DNA of 64,000 nt, from positions 26,708 through 90,707 of the forward strand of contig NZ_JAGGPW010000029.1 in the NCBI RefSeq assembly GCF_018613655.1. The letters run 5' to 3'. Under the pieces are notes generated by a model that did not search any database, was not told where the DNA came from, and was given only the letters and a program-made list of their open reading frames with translations. The position numbers were made by a program, and so were the translations under genes. Position 1 is the first letter of the stretch, and each line of letters opens with the position of its first letter. Positions 34,978 through 47,298 of the stretch are shown piece after piece. Source of the stretch: Planococcus sp. ISL-109. GTDB lineage: Bacteria; Bacillota; Bacilli; Bacillales_A; Planococcaceae.

Positions 34978-35538
34978 TTATGCCAAACTTTCCTGCAAGC
35001 TTTTGCTCAAATCCTCATACGTATCCTGCCATAACTCCGGGTCGGATGTGAAGCGATCGGAAATTTCCCCGATTACGGTTTTCCAGTGCAGTTTGTAATG
35101 CGGATCCGTTTCTTCCGGAAGCTTCGCTTTTTTCTCTTCAACCATTTTCTGGACTTTCGGCGAACGCGGCCCCCATGCTCCCACAACATCCCCTTCTTGT
35201 GAAAGGAAAACATATTTCGGAATCGACTTTCCGCTATTTGTAAAATGCCGCTCCATCAGTTCCGGGTTATCGTCCCGGTAAACACAACGCACCTCGACAT
35301 CAGCCGCTTCGGCCAATTTCCGGAGAATCGGATTGACCATCATCGCATCACCGGACCAATCTTCGGTAATCGCCAAAATTTTCGGTTGCTTTTGCTTTAG
35401 CAAGCCCAGCAACTCCGGATCTTCAGGCAAATCGAACTTCTCATATATTGCATATGTTTTTTCTTGGTTGGATTCCATTTGCACCATGTATTTTTCAAGT
35501 GAAATGGCATGTTCAAAATATTCCAGTTCAGTCATCAT
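34978..35538 (-). CDS. Thioredoxin-fold protein lacking CXXC
   Basis: A 186-residue protein of the bacillar thioredoxin-family group. The fold is suggested by KILAITEDWSGDAMMVNPILRKLAE, where the WCxxC active site of thioredoxin is replaced by WSGDA, and by the later cis-Pro-like SIPKYVFLSQEGDVVGAWGPR. It has no cysteine pair, so disulfide exchange is unlikely. AAGGAG lies 10 bases before the first of two adjacent ATGs. The function is unknown. Confidence 0.8.
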   Translation of the reverse strand: MMTELEYFEHAISLEKYMVQMESNQEKTYAIYEKFDLPEDPELLGLLKQKQPKILAITEDWSGDAMMVNPILRKLAEAADVEVRCVYRDDNPELMERHFTNSGKSIPKYVFLSQEGDVVGAWGPRSPKVQKMVEEKKAKLPEETDPHYKLHWKTVIGEISDRFTSDPELWQDTYEDLSKSLQESLA

Positions 35539-36147
35539 GCTATCACATCTCCTTACAAAACAGTTTACCTGTTCTTTTCCCTTTGCGGCAAACTTTTAAG
35601 CAAAAAGACATGGAAATGTTCCTGTTTTTAAGTTATATGGTGATGAAACAGTTTCTTCTGACAGCTTTTTCTTCACTATGCTAATCATGCGGGCTCTGGG
35701 TTTTCAGGGTGGTTAAAGTGAAAACAAATCTGCTGCTTTACACTGTTGCCTTTGGTTGGAATCACATGGCTGGAGCTTTTCAGCATAGCTTCAGGTATTT
35801 AGGGCTGGTGTGTAAATGCTGAGCATTTTTAATTTTTTCACGCGCTAAAAAATGCATCTGGGCTTTGGCTTTGGGAGTGCCTCTCGCAATGAGCCAAGAA
35901 AACCGCTTATCTCATTGCTTCGGCTAGCCCTGGACGCTCGGCTGCTTGGTGATTTCACTAAGCAGTGGTATGCGCAGATGGTTCTAATTTGGTTCATGTT
36001 TCCGGTTAGTTGGAATCCCTTTGCTGGATTTTTGACTGCTAACCTTACTGAATCATCTATTGAAAGTGTATAGAAAAAACAGTGTGATCATATTTAACAT
36101 AATTCTATTTTGAAAAAGCTGGTGAAGACAACTTACAAAAATATAAA

Positions 36148-36281
36148 ACTAGAGATGAAGCGGAAAGGGGCCGACGCCTGAAGGATCGCGTGGGACTGGC
36201 GAGACCTATATGGCACAGCCATAAGGGCTCGACGCCCGCCCCTCGGCAAGCGAACACTTGAAGCGTAACCTCAAACTGATA
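36148..36281. repeat. Structured intergenic repeat, second family
   Basis: The segment has the form GAAGCGGAAAGGGGCCGACGCC ... TGGGACTGGCGAGACC ... a small TATGG/CCATA hairpin (36209-36223) ... GGGCTCGACGCCCGCCCCTCGG ... AAGCGAAC. The outer GGGGCCGACGCC and GGCTCGACGCCCGCCCC parts are imperfect inverted repeats. From memory, similar GC-rich elements occur in many copies in Planococcaceae and Bacillus genomes. Only one copy is in this window, so repetition cannot be shown here. Confidence 0.5.
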
Positions 36282-36312
36282 ACAATTTTAAGAACATCCA
36301 GCCTTTAATACG

Positions 36313-36346
36313 CAAAAAAAAGGATAGCTGAATCAGCCATCCTTTC
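36313..36346 (-). terminator. Terminator of the gatCAB operon
   Basis: On the minus strand AAAGGAT-G-GCTGATTCAGC-T-ATCCTTTTTTTT forms a stem with an eight-T tail, just after the gatB stop. Confidence 0.9.
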
Positions 36347-36350
36347 GTTT

Positions 36351-37781
36351 TTATCGTTTCGCAATTTCCTCGAGGAGGATTTTGTTCAAGAGCGGCGGAT
36401 TGGCCTGACCCTTAGTTGCTTTCATAATCTGTCCGACCAAAAATCCGATTGCGCGGTCTTTGCCGTTTTTAAAGTCTTCAATCGATTGTGGATTGGCATC
36501 CAATGTATTCGTGACATATTCCAGCAATATATTTTCATCCGAAATCTGTACCAAGCCTTGCGTTTTCACGATCTTATTCGGATCGCCGCCTTTTTCGATC
36601 AATTCCTTAAAGACTTTTTTGGCGATTTTAGAAGAAATCGTTCCTTCTCCGATCAATTTGATCATGCCGGCAAGACCTTCCGGCGTCAGTTCCGTGTCCT
36701 CAAGCTCTTTTTGCTGGGCATTGAGGTAAGCGGAAACTTCACCCATCAGCCAGTTCGACGTCAGTTTCGCATCAGCGCCGGCTTTGACAGTTGCTTCAAA
36801 GAAATCGGAAATCGGTTTCTGAAGCGTCAAGACCATCGCATCGTAAGAAGACATGCCAAGTTCGGAAACATAACGCAGTTTACGGGCATCCGGCAATTCA
36901 GGAATTTCCGCACGAACACGCTCGAGCCATGCATCGTCAATGACGATATCAACCAGGTCCGGTTCCGGGAAGTAGCGGTAATCATCCGAGCCTTCTTTAA
37001 TGCGCATGAGAAGCGTCTTGCCTGTCGACTCATCATAGCGGCGTGTTTCCTGCTCGATGATGCCTCCAGACAACAACACTTGCTCTTGGCGCACTTGCTC
37101 ATGCTCCAAACCTTTTTTGACGAAGTTGAAAGAGTTCAAGTTTTTCAATTCGGTTTTCGTCCCGAACTGCTCTTGGCCGTATGGACGCAAGGAAATATTG
37201 GCGTCGCAGCGCAGCGAGCCTTCTTCCATGCGCACATCGGACACGCCTGTATATTGGATGATCGACTTGATTTTCTCCAAATACGCGTACGCTTCTTCCG
37301 GTGTGCGGATGTCCGGCTCTGAGACGATTTCGATCAACGGCGTTCCTTGACGGTTAAAGTCGACAAGGGAATGGCCATTGCCGGTATGCGTCAGTTTTCC
37401 GGCATCTTCTTCCATATGAAGGCGCGTAATGCCGATGCGCTTCTTCTCGCCGTTCACTTCGATTTCCAGCCAGCCGTGTTCGCCGATCGGCTCATCGAAC
37501 TGGGAAATCTGATAGGCTTTCGGGTTATCCGGGTAGAAATAGTTTTTGCGATCGAACTTCGTATGGCGTGAAATCTCGCAGTTCAGTGCGAGTGCCATTT
37601 TCATAGCCCAATCGACTGCTGTTTTATTGACGACCGGTAGGACGCCTGGGTAGCCAAGGTCGATCACGTTTGTATTCGTATTCGGTTCTGCACCGAAATG
37701 CGCAGGTGAAGGCGAGAACATTTTGGATTCCGTCTTCAGTTCGACGTGGACTTCAAGCCCGATAATTGTTTCAAAATTCAT
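36351..37781 (-). CDS. gatB: Asp-tRNA(Asn)/Glu-tRNA(Gln) amidotransferase subunit B
   Basis: A 476-residue subunit that binds the misacylated tRNA and activates Asp/Glu with [26 protein letters not shown] at the N-terminus and the [11 protein letters not shown] segment near residue 120 are signatures; the last ~150 residues are the YqeY-like tRNA-binding tail. The ATG at 37781 overlaps the gatA stop as ATGA and has GGGAGGGAA upstream; a start six codons earlier lies inside gatA. Confidence 0.96.
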   Translation of the reverse strand: MNFETIIGLEVHVELKTESKMFSPSPAHFGAEPNTNTNVIDLGYPGVLPVVNKTAVDWAMKMALALNCEISRHTKFDRKNYFYPDNPKAYQISQFDEPIGEHGWLEIEVNGEKKRIGITRLHMEEDAGKLTHTGNGHSLVDFNRQGTPLIEIVSEPDIRTPEEAYAYLEKIKSIIQYTGVSDVRMEEGSLRCDANISLRPYGQEQFGTKTELKNLNSFNFVKKGLEHEQVRQEQVLLSGGIIEQETRRYDESTGKTLLMRIKEGSDDYRYFPEPDLVDIVIDDAWLERVRAEIPELPDARKLRYVSELGMSSYDAMVLTLQKPISDFFEATVKAGADAKLTSNWLMGEVSAYLNAQQKELEDTELTPEGLAGMIKLIGEGTISSKIAKKVFKELIEKGGDPNKIVKTQGLVQISDENILLEYVTNTLDANPQSIEDFKNGKDRAIGFLVGQIMKATKGQANPPLLNKILLEEIAKR

Positions 37782-39247
37782 TGGGTAGTTCCCTCCCATG
37801 TTTGCGGTGTTTCTTTATGGAAATCGGTCGCCTTTTCAAAAACATCTGCGACGCGGTAAATTGTTTCTTCATCGAAATAATTGCCGATGATCTGCAAGCC
37901 GAGCGGCAAGCCGCCGTCGAACCCACAAGGGACCGAAATGGCTGGCACGCCCGCCAAATTAACAGGGATCGTCAAAATATCGTTCGCATACATCGTCAAT
38001 GGATCATCGATGATTTCGCCGATTTCAAATGCCGGAGTCGGCGTAGTCGGCCCGATGATAACATCGTATTGCTCGAACGCTTTATCGAAATCCTGCTTGA
38101 TCAAGGTACGTACTTTTTGTGCTTTTTTGTAATAAGCATCGTAATAACCCGAGCTTAGCGCGTAAGTACCGAGCATGATGCGGCGCTTCACTTCGTCGCC
38201 GAAGCCTTCTGCACGCGTATTCATGTAGAACTCAAGCAAGTTGCCGGCTTTCTCTGTACGGTAGCCATAGCGTATTCCGTCAAAACGGGACAGGTTGGAA
38301 GACGCTTCAGACGATGCCAAAATATAATATGTGGAAAGCGCATATTTGGAATGCGGCAAGGAAATCTCTTCCCATGTCGCGCCTTTTTCTTCAAGCACTT
38401 GCAGCGCATCTTTCACCGCTTTTTTCGAAGCTTCGCTGACGCCTTCTGCGAAATATTCTTTCGGCACGCCGATGCGCAAGCCTGTGATATCACCAGTCAA
38501 TGCAGCTGTGAAATCCGGAACGTCTACGTTTGCAGACGTCGAATCTTTTTCATCATGGCCGGCAATGGCATTCAATAGCAGTGCATTGTCTTTGACCGTG
38601 CGCGTAATCGGCCCGATTTGATCAAGCGATGAGGCATAAGCGATCAGCCCGAAACGCGATACGCGGCCGTATGTCGGCTTCATGCCGACGACGCCGCAAA
38701 AAGCAGCCGGCTGACGGATCGATCCGCCAGTATCGGAACCGAGTGTAAACGGCACTTCACCGGATGCTACAGCCGCAGCCGATCCACCGGAAGAACCGCC
38801 GGGAACCGTTTCCAAGTTCCATGGATTTTTTGTATTTTTATAGTAGGAGTTTTCAGTGGATGAGCCCATCGCGAATTCATCCATGTTCAATTTCCCAACG
38901 ATAACCATACCTGCTGCGCGCAATTTTTCGACCACAGTCGCGTTATAGATCGGGTTAAATCCTTTCAGAATAAGGCTCGACGCTGTCGTCTCTAATCCTT
39001 CTGTAACGATATTGTCTTTTACGCCGATCGGCAGGCCGTAAAGCGGTCCGCGGTCTTCCATAGCAGCCTTGTCCATTTCAGCAGCTTCTTTAGTCGCCTG
39101 CTCTTCGTTCAATGCCAAAAAGGCATCGACTTTTGGATCCAATTCATTGATGCGACCAAACGTTTGTTCCGTCATTTCCACAATCGTCAATTCTTTGCTA
39201 TGTAATAACTCCTGCAACTGTGCTGCAGTTTTTTCAGCTAATTTCAT
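37778..39247 (-). CDS. gatA: Asp-tRNA(Asn)/Glu-tRNA(Gln) amidotransferase subunit A
   Basis: A 489-residue glutaminase subunit that releases ammonia for the amidation by GatB. Amidase triad: Lys in [10 protein letters not shown] (~residue 77), Ser in [14 protein letters not shown], and the cis-Ser in [23 protein letters not shown] lies before the ATG, 18 bp after gatC. Confidence 0.97.
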   Translation of the reverse strand: MKLAEKTAAQLQELLHSKELTIVEMTEQTFGRINELDPKVDAFLALNEEQATKEAAEMDKAAMEDRGPLYGLPIGVKDNIVTEGLETTASSLILKGFNPIYNATVVEKLRAAGMVIVGKLNMDEFAMGSSTENSYYKNTKNPWNLETVPGGSSGGSAAAVASGEVPFTLGSDTGGSIRQPAAFCGVVGMKPTYGRVSRFGLIAYASSLDQIGPITRTVKDNALLLNAIAGHDEKDSTSANVDVPDFTAALTGDITGLRIGVPKEYFAEGVSEASKKAVKDALQVLEEKGATWEEISLPHSKYALSTYYILASSEASSNLSRFDGIRYGYRTEKAGNLLEFYMNTRAEGFGDEVKRRIMLGTYALSSGYYDAYYKKAQKVRTLIKQDFDKAFEQYDVIIGPTTPTPAFEIGEIIDDPLTMYANDILTIPVNLAGVPAISVPCGFDGGLPLGLQIIGNYFDEETIYRVADVFEKATDFHKETPQTWEGTTQ

Positions 39248-39265
39248 CTAATACCCTCCTCACAT

Positions 39266-39556
39266 TCAGTCTAGAATAGTCGGCACGCGTACCTGGCCGC
39301 CTTCATGCTCTTTTACATTTTTCATAACGAGTTCACGCGGCAATCCTGCGATCGCCTTGTCTTCACGCAAAACATTGACCAACGGCAATACATGCGTCGT
39401 CGGTTCCACATTTTCCGTATCCAATTCGTTCAACAATTCCATCGCATTGGTGATCGCTTCCAATTGCTCCGCAAAATGCTCCGCGTCTTCATCAGTAATT
39501 GCCAAACGCGCCAAGTGAGCCACTTCTATTACTTCTTCTTTTGTTATTTTCGCCAT
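39266..39556 (-). CDS. gatC: Asp-tRNA(Asn)/Glu-tRNA(Gln) amidotransferase subunit C
   Basis: A 96-residue subunit that clamps GatA and GatB together. It has [18 protein letters not shown] at the N-terminus and a C-terminal [22 protein letters not shown], both characteristic. It is the first gene of gatCAB; camS ends ~100 bp upstream in the same direction. Confidence 0.95.
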   Translation of the reverse strand: MAKITKEEVIEVAHLARLAITDEDAEHFAEQLEAITNAMELLNELDTENVEPTTHVLPLVNVLREDKAIAGLPRELVMKNVKEHEGGQVRVPTILD

Positions 39557-39656
39557 TTTCTACACCTCCGGATTCCATAAACATACGGTCTATCATACCA
39601 TTTTTCTAAAAAAATGAATAGAGACAGCCAGCCGGCTGCCCCTTTAAATTACGGAT

Positions 39657-40784
39657 TTATTCATAAATGTGAACGATCGGCTCCGCCTCTCCCGCTTTTC
39701 TTAAAATGAGCGCTTCCGCCCCGTTGGTCGACGTGACATTCACTTCAAGCTCAACATTGTCAGGGAAATGATCGATTATGAGGCCCGTAACGTATTGCGT
39801 AAATCCGATGACTTCGGAAGAACCGTAAAACTGAATCGGAATCTCGATTTTCAACTCCTGCAATTGATTGTCCTGATAAAACCCTTTCCCGATTACGCTT
39901 GTGAAATTGGAAAAATATAGTTCAACGTCTTGCTTGAAGTTGCGGAATGCTGTATCGATATCCCGGTATTGTTCATTTGTTCCCGACGTCGGAAACACTA
40001 CGAACTCTTCGTTGATGTCGTTCCAGTTCGCTACTTCGCTCTCACCTCTTGGGGCGGCTCCGTATGCAAAATAAGTGCCAGGCGTCATCGCATTACGGTT
40101 GTTCTGGGCGAATAAGGACACAAGAATCGGCACATCCACCATCTCTTCTTTTTCACGCAAACGGCTGACGATTTCATCCGCCATTCGCTTGCCTTCTCTC
40201 GCGATCTCCTCTTGCGGAATGGATTCCTCATATGGAATGCCGTCCGTCGAGCTGTAATAAACCGTATTCATCGCCAGGCCGATCGACACTCCGCCTAGGC
40301 GGATTTTATCTTCCTCGGTTTTGACGAGATAGTTTTGCTCAAGGATATGGGCAAGTAGTTCAGGCTCTGGGCGCTCACCTTCTTTCTGTTCCGCCGCTGA
40401 GCGCCCATCTTCTGGATTCAAGCCATTCGAATTGTCCTGGTTTGTGCGCTGCAGCCAGCTTGTTGCATCCTCATCGGTGATCATCTGGCCTTCCTGGAAA
40501 TAATAATCTTCCGGTGAGAATTGCTGCTGGGACAGGCGCAATAAGCCGTGCTCGGCCTCTTTAATGTCGTAGCGCGAGTTCAGCCTGCTGACAATCTTTC
40601 CGCGTGTTGCACTTTGCTTATAAGGCAAAAGCGTCCGGTAATATTGCTCATCGAGCTGCATACTCGGGATGATTGCTGTTTCCACTTCTTCTTCTGCGTT
40701 GATCACTTCCGCTTCGTCATTGCCGGAAGGGACACATCCCGTAAGCAGCAAAACGCCGATTGGGATCCACCATATGCGTTTCAT
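39657..40784 (-). CDS. camS: CamS-family sex-pheromone-precursor-like lipoprotein
   Basis: A 375-residue lipoprotein with lipobox LLLTGC (Cys17), so it is membrane-anchored on the outside. The mature part has the CamS-family blocks YRTLLPYKQSATRG, GLNPEDGRSA and VVFPTSGTNEQYRDID. Homologues (YerH in B. subtilis) follow ligA, as here. In some cocci the lipoprotein signal peptide is processed to a conjugation pheromone; that role is not implied here. Confidence 0.9.
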   Translation of the reverse strand: MKRIWWIPIGVLLLTGCVPSGNDEAEVINAEEEVETAIIPSMQLDEQYYRTLLPYKQSATRGKIVSRLNSRYDIKEAEHGLLRLSQQQFSPEDYYFQEGQMITDEDATSWLQRTNQDNSNGLNPEDGRSAAEQKEGERPEPELLAHILEQNYLVKTEEDKIRLGGVSIGLAMNTVYYSSTDGIPYEESIPQEEIAREGKRMADEIVSRLREKEEMVDVPILVSLFAQNNRNAMTPGTYFAYGAAPRGESEVANWNDINEEFVVFPTSGTNEQYRDIDTAFRNFKQDVELYFSNFTSVIGKGFYQDNQLQELKIEIPIQFYGSSEVIGFTQYVTGLIIDHFPDNVELEVNVTSTNGAEALILRKAGEAEPIVHIYE

Positions 40785-40796
40785 TTGCTAATCTCC

Positions 40797-42803
<2,007 letters not shown>

Positions 42804-42818
42804 TCAAGTTCCTCCAGA

Positions 42819-45035
42819 TCATTCTTTTTCAATCGGCGCAAATTTCGCAAGCAGTCGTTTGATTCCGACTGGGCTCGGGAAAGCGATGTCGAGTTCGGTT
42901 TGTTCGCCTTCGCCTTTAACGTTGACGACCGTTCCGATGCCCCATTTTTTATGCGTTGCCCGGTCACCGGTTTTCCAGCCCAATTTATCGCCGCCTGATT
43001 GTTTATAGCCTGGCTTGAAGACGGCTTTTCTCTTCGGTGCTTGCTTATAGCTTGTCGCAGCGCCAGCACGGTGGTTTGCAATAGTTTGTTCGATGAGTTC
43101 TTCCGAAATTTCGGAAATGAAACGTGAAGGCAAATTAAAGTTGCTCTTCCCGAAAATAGTTCGTGACGAGGCATGTGTCAAATACAAACGCTTTTCCGCA
43201 CGCGTGATACCTACATACGCAAGGCGCCGCTCTTCTTCAAGTTCTTCATCATCGTTATTCGAACGGGAATGCGGGAATACATTTTCTTCCAAACCAACAA
43301 TGAATACGACCGGGAATTCCAAACCTTTCGCCGCGTGCATCGTCATGAGGATGATCGGGCCATCGCCCTGTTCTTCTTCCTCATCCAATGAATCGATATC
43401 CGCAATCAGCGCCAAGTCGGTTAAAAATGCCACCAGTGATTTGTCGTCGCTTTGTTTCTCGAATGCTTGCGTGACCGTCAGGAACTCATCCAAGTTCTCC
43501 AGTCGGCTTTCGCCTTCGATGGTTTTGTCATTTTGCAGCATTTGGCGGTAGCCGGACTTTTTCAGCACTTCTTCCACCAATTCCGTAACCGACAAATACT
43601 CCTGCATCTCGGTGAATCCCGCAATCATCGAACGGAATTCCAATGCGGTCTGGGCGGTTTTTGCCGTCAACCCCATAAAATCCGCTTCTTGCAGTGAGTC
43701 CATAATGGTCCGGTCCTGCTCGATTGCAAAACGCGCCATTTTCTCGAATGAGGTCGCCCCGATGCCGCGCTTCGGTTCATTGATGACACGCGCCAATGAC
43801 AAATCATCGTCGTTATTCGCAATCAAACGCAAATACGCCAGCAAATCCTTGATTTCTTTGCGGTCATAGAACTTCGTGCCGCCGACGATTGTGTAGGCCA
43901 TATTCGATTTGACGAACATTTCCTCCAATATACGGGACTGGGCATTAGTTCGGTACAAAATCGCAAAATCAGACGTTTTGTATCCTTCTTCCTGCATAAG
44001 GTTTTGGATCGTCTGTACAATATATTGCGCTTCCTGGCGTTCGTCCCCTGCCTTGTGGAGCGTAATCGCCGGGCCCTCGTCGTTATCGGTGCGCAATTCT
44101 TTCGGGTAACGGCTCGTGTTTTTCTTGATGACATCGTTTGCCGCCTGCAAAATGCGCTTTGTCGAACGGTAATTCTGTTCGAGCATGATGGCTTTAGCGT
44201 TCGGGTAGTCTTTTTCGAACGACAGAATATTGGTGATATCTGCGCCGCGCCAGCGGTAAATCGACTGGTCGGAGTCGCCGACGACGCAAATGTTCTTGTA
44301 TTTTTTCGCCAGCAACTGTACAAGCTGATACTGCGCGTTGTTCGTATCCTGGTATTCATCGACATGTATATAGTGGAATTTGTTTTGGTAGAATTCCAGC
44401 ACTTCCGGCACTGTTTCGAACAGCTTCAAGGTCACCATAATCAAATCATCGAAATCGAGCGATTGGTTTTTCTGAAGCCGCTTCTGATAGCCGGCATAGA
44501 CATCCGCGACAGTTTTTTCATATGGGTTAAATTGATTGGCGTTTGCGACAAAAGTTTCCGCGTCGATACATTCATTCTTCGACGACGAAATAGCGTTCAG
44601 CATCGTCCGCGGTTCGTATTTTTTCGGATCCAAGTTTTGCTGCTTCAAGACATTTTTGATGACCGTCAATTGATCGGTCATATCAAGTATCGAGAAGTTT
44701 TTAGAGTAGCCCATGCGGTCGATGTCACGGCGCAAAATACGCACGCACATCGAGTGGAATGTCGACACCCACATGCGGTCGCCCGTTCCGTGTCCAAGCA
44801 AGCCATCGATCCGGTTGCGCATTTCCCGTGCCGCTTTATTGGTGAACGTGATCGCCAGAATATTGGATGGATACACTTGCTTTTCGAGCACCAAATAAGC
44901 GATGCGATGCGTCAGCACACGTGTTTTCCCAGACCCTGCACCTGCCATGATCAATAGCGGCCCTTCCGTTGTCTTGACTGCTTCTTCTTGTTCGGGATTC
45001 ATTCCCCGCAGCAGATTTTTTGTAATTAATTCCAT
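42819..45035 (-). CDS. pcrA: ATP-dependent 3'-5' DNA helicase PcrA
   Basis: A 738-residue UvrD/Rep-like SF1 helicase. Motif I AGAGSGKT, Ia [59 protein letters not shown] and [17 protein letters not shown] are all present, plus a C-terminal Tudor-like KWGIGTVV segment. It removes RecA and helps repair and rolling-circle replication. The ATG at 45035 has GAGGTGGTG upstream; the 26 extra upstream codons have none. Confidence 0.97.
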   Translation of the reverse strand: MELITKNLLRGMNPEQEEAVKTTEGPLLIMAGAGSGKTRVLTHRIAYLVLEKQVYPSNILAITFTNKAAREMRNRIDGLLGHGTGDRMWVSTFHSMCVRILRRDIDRMGYSKNFSILDMTDQLTVIKNVLKQQNLDPKKYEPRTMLNAISSSKNECIDAETFVANANQFNPYEKTVADVYAGYQKRLQKNQSLDFDDLIMVTLKLFETVPEVLEFYQNKFHYIHVDEYQDTNNAQYQLVQLLAKKYKNICVVGDSDQSIYRWRGADITNILSFEKDYPNAKAIMLEQNYRSTKRILQAANDVIKKNTSRYPKELRTDNDEGPAITLHKAGDERQEAQYIVQTIQNLMQEEGYKTSDFAILYRTNAQSRILEEMFVKSNMAYTIVGGTKFYDRKEIKDLLAYLRLIANNDDDLSLARVINEPKRGIGATSFEKMARFAIEQDRTIMDSLQEADFMGLTAKTAQTALEFRSMIAGFTEMQEYLSVTELVEEVLKKSGYRQMLQNDKTIEGESRLENLDEFLTVTQAFEKQSDDKSLVAFLTDLALIADIDSLDEEEEQGDGPIILMTMHAAKGLEFPVVFIVGLEENVFPHSRSNNDDEELEEERRLAYVGITRAEKRLYLTHASSRTIFGKSNFNLPSRFISEISEELIEQTIANHRAGAATSYKQAPKRKAVFKPGYKQSGGDKLGWKTGDRATHKKWGIGTVVNVKGEGEQTELDIAFPSPVGIKRLLAKFAPIEKE

Positions 45036-45066
45036 TGTGCACCACCTCGAACATTCGTTCTTATTA

Positions 45067-45768
45067 TTATAACGATTGCCCAGCCGTTTCCGCAACTGCC
45101 TTGACGGTCGCAAGCGCTTTTTTTAAATCTTCATATATGATATTACCGACAACGATCGTATCGCAAACGGCTGCCATCTCTTTCGCACGGTTCACGGAAT
45201 CGATGCCGCCCCCGTAAAACAAACGGGTGTCAGATAGCACCGCTCCAGCTTTCTTGACGAGTTCCGGATTGCCGTATGTGCCGCTGTATTCCAAGTAGAA
45301 TACCGGCAGGCGGAAAAAATGCTCTGCCATGCGTGCATACGCCAGCACATCCTCCTCATCCAGCACGGTGTCCGCTTCCGTAAGTTTCGCCGCTTTGCAT
45401 TCCGGGTTCAGGATGCAATAGCCTTCCGGCACGATTTCCGTCCAATCCATGATGTCGCCGTATTCGCGGATCGCTTCGTGATGAAGCCCTTTGATCCACT
45501 GCGGGTTGCTGCTATTTAAGACACTCGGAATAAAATAATAATCAAAGCCCGGCGTCACCGATTCCACCGTCGATACTTCAAGTGCGACCGGCACCGAATA
45601 GCGGCGCACGCGAGACATCAACTCCAAGACATTATCGAGTGTGACATCATCGCTTCCGCCAATCAAGATGGCGTCGGTCCCGGATTCGCAAATTCGTTCC
45701 AAATGTTCATCTGCAATTTCTTTCGCGGGGTCTAATTTAAAGACATGCCGCCATGTTTGAAAGTCCAC
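45067..45768 (-). CDS. pcrB: Heptaprenylglyceryl phosphate synthase
   Basis: A 233-residue TIM-barrel prenyltransferase that joins heptaprenyl diphosphate to glycerol 1-phosphate. FKLDPAKEI at the N-terminus, [20 protein letters not shown] and [16 protein letters not shown] are signatures. It starts with GTG at 45768, seven bases after AAGGAG. It lies directly before pcrA, as in B. subtilis. Confidence 0.95.
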   Translation of the reverse strand: MDFQTWRHVFKLDPAKEIADEHLERICESGTDAILIGGSDDVTLDNVLELMSRVRRYSVPVALEVSTVESVTPGFDYYFIPSVLNSSNPQWIKGLHHEAIREYGDIMDWTEIVPEGYCILNPECKAAKLTEADTVLDEEDVLAYARMAEHFFRLPVFYLEYSGTYGNPELVKKAGAVLSDTRLFYGGGIDSVNRAKEMAAVCDTIVVGNIIYEDLKKALATVKAVAETAGQSL

Positions 45769-45868
45769 GCATATTCTCCTTACTCTGCTTATAGTTTCGT
45801 CTGTCCATTATAACAAAAGATGAGCCAACACTCTGTTCTCATCCATTGCAATCGACAGAAATTCACCA

Positions 45869-45903
45869 TAAAAAAACTGACCAGCATAAGTCACTGATCA
45901 GTC
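45869..45903 (-). terminator. Terminator after yerC
   Basis: On the minus strand GACTGATCAG ... CTGGTCAGTTTTTTT; it overlaps the yerC stop. Confidence 0.8.
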
Positions 45904-46218
45904 TTTTGTCGTTTCAATCGTTTTTTCCTCTGGGTACAGCACATCGAGCATTTCTTCATAGGCATCATTGCCGTAATTCAAACACCGGCGCACTCGGGAA
46001 ATCGTTGCCGTACTTGCACCCGTTTCATTTTTGATTTTTTCATAAGTCTTTTTCAAGCGCAGCATATGGGCGACTTCAAAGCGCTGCGATAAAGACTGGA
46101 TTTCACTGATGGTGCATAGATCATCGAAAAATCGATACGCTTGTTCTTTATTGTCTAATGCCAGTACCGCCTCAATCAATTGATCGGTTTGAGGGCCTCG
46201 GATTTTATCAACCTGCAT
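45898..46218 (-). CDS. yerC: YerC/YecD, TrpR-like DNA-binding protein
   Basis: A 106-residue, all-helical protein related to the TrpR repressor fold. SLSQRFEVAHMLRLKKTYEKI and the recognition-helix part TGASTATISRVRRCLNYG are clear. Its regulatory target is not known to me. It is one gene of the conserved yerA-yerB-yerC-pcrB row. Confidence 0.93.
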   Translation of the reverse strand: MQVDKIRGPQTDQLIEAVLALDNKEQAYRFFDDLCTISEIQSLSQRFEVAHMLRLKKTYEKIKNETGASTATISRVRRCLNYGNDAYEEMLDVLYPEEKTIETTKD

Positions 46219-46249
46219 GCATATTCAACGTCCTTTCATTTCTCTTGGC

Positions 46250-47293
46250 TTACGGGGTGTATTGAACGGCCTGGTTCAATCCCGGTGTCTCAGGAACAAT
46301 GTGGATCCATGTTTTGCCTTCGGTGAGAGCGGCCGTACCACTATCGTCGATCGGCACAAGCATGCCATTTTCTTCACGCCACTCGATCACTCGCACAATG
46401 CCTTCCTGGAACAATAAAGCGCGGCCGCCGCTCAGCAAATCGATTTCTTGGCGCCCTTTAGCATCTATCGTCTGGTGATCAGCTTCAATGACCAGGACAT
46501 TGGCGACTTCGATGCGCTGCAAACTTTCTTTGTCAGCAGATACTGTTCCGCCAGAGGCGCGGGTGTAGCGTTTCGTCTCTGCATCATACGTATAAGTGCT
46601 CGTAAAAACAGTATCTCCTCCGTATATCACTTCTACGGAAGTTGCTTGTTCCCCTAGTTTATCATTTTCCCCCGGTGCAGAGAAAGCATAAGGCGCTTTT
46701 ACGCTGTAATTGGTTGAAGCGTCCGTCATATCCATCGCCAGTTTGATATTTTCATACGTGATATAGGAATTGTGCGGCGCCACCCGGTCAAGAGAGCGCT
46801 TGAACAAAGTCCCATCGTACTGCATCCCATTTATATGGTCGACCACTCCTGAATCGAGCAGGCGCTTCGCTTCCGGACTATAACCGTGTGCAACGAAAAA
46901 CGCATCATAAGCAGACGCCAGCTCCACAAAATAATCGCGTGCGCTGCGGACCGGACCGATATTCACTGGAAACTGGCTTTGGTAGAGCGCCAAAAAACGC
47001 GTAATATTGTATTCCGCAATCAATTCAAAAACCATATCTGCTTCGCCCAGTCCGGTTTGGGGACGGGCAGCCGGATGATTATTGATGACTGCCATGACTG
47101 CTCGCCGGTCGTAGGGCCCGTCACCTTCGAGTCCTGTGAAGGGTGCAGTGGTCAGTACTTCCTCGGGCACTTGTTCCGGCGCATCTGGCGTTTCCGGTGT
47201 TTGAGGTAATTCAGAGCGGTCCCTTCCCATCAGCCAATAACCGAGCAAACCTATGATAAGCAATAAAGAAAGCACGAGCAGCCATTTTTTCAT
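46250..47293 (-). CDS. yerB: DUF3048 (YerB) exported protein
   Basis: A 347-residue protein with an N-terminal membrane segment (LLVLSLLLIIGLLGYWLM) and no lipobox Cys, unlike some YerB homologues annotated as lipoproteins. DUF3048 blocks include AVMAVINNHPAARPQTGL, VFELIAEYNITRFLALYQS and GPVRSARDYFVELA; the C-terminal half is the associated second domain. Function unknown. The ATG at 47293 is six bases from GAGGTG. Confidence 0.9.
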   Translation of the reverse strand: MKKWLLVLSLLLIIGLLGYWLMGRDRSELPQTPETPDAPEQVPEEVLTTAPFTGLEGDGPYDRRAVMAVINNHPAARPQTGLGEADMVFELIAEYNITRFLALYQSQFPVNIGPVRSARDYFVELASAYDAFFVAHGYSPEAKRLLDSGVVDHINGMQYDGTLFKRSLDRVAPHNSYITYENIKLAMDMTDASTNYSVKAPYAFSAPGENDKLGEQATSVEVIYGGDTVFTSTYTYDAETKRYTRASGGTVSADKESLQRIEVANVLVIEADHQTIDAKGRQEIDLLSGGRALLFQEGIVRVIEWREENGMLVPIDDSGTAALTEGKTWIHIVPETPGLNQAVQYTP

Positions 47294-47298
47294 CCTGA

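Larger units (their letters stand above)
35539..36350. other. Gene-free ~800-bp intergenic region
   Basis: I see no convincing gene here. A 73-codon plus-strand ORF (35852-36073) lacks a ribosome site and is aromatic-rich in a way typical of non-coding DNA. The right part holds a structured repeat (36148-36281) and the gatB terminator. This stretch separates gatB from the dgkB/thioredoxin genes that would be its neighbours in B. subtilis. Confidence 0.65.

Noticed and set aside
35852..36073. Plus-strand ORF of 73 codons in the long gene-free region
   Set aside because: No ribosome site, no recognisable domain, and aromatic/Leu-rich composition without structure; probably chance.
36486..37322. 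278-codon plus-strand ORF opposite gatB
   Set aside because: Antisense shadow of a conserved housekeeping gene, without its own ribosome site or motifs.
39600..39656. CAGCCGGCTG palindrome between gatC and camS as a terminator
   Set aside because: The stem is very short and the nearest T run is about 15 bases away; too weak to call.
44004..44957. 317-codon plus-strand ORF opposite pcrA
   Set aside because: Antisense shadow; the minus strand encodes every helicase motif in order.
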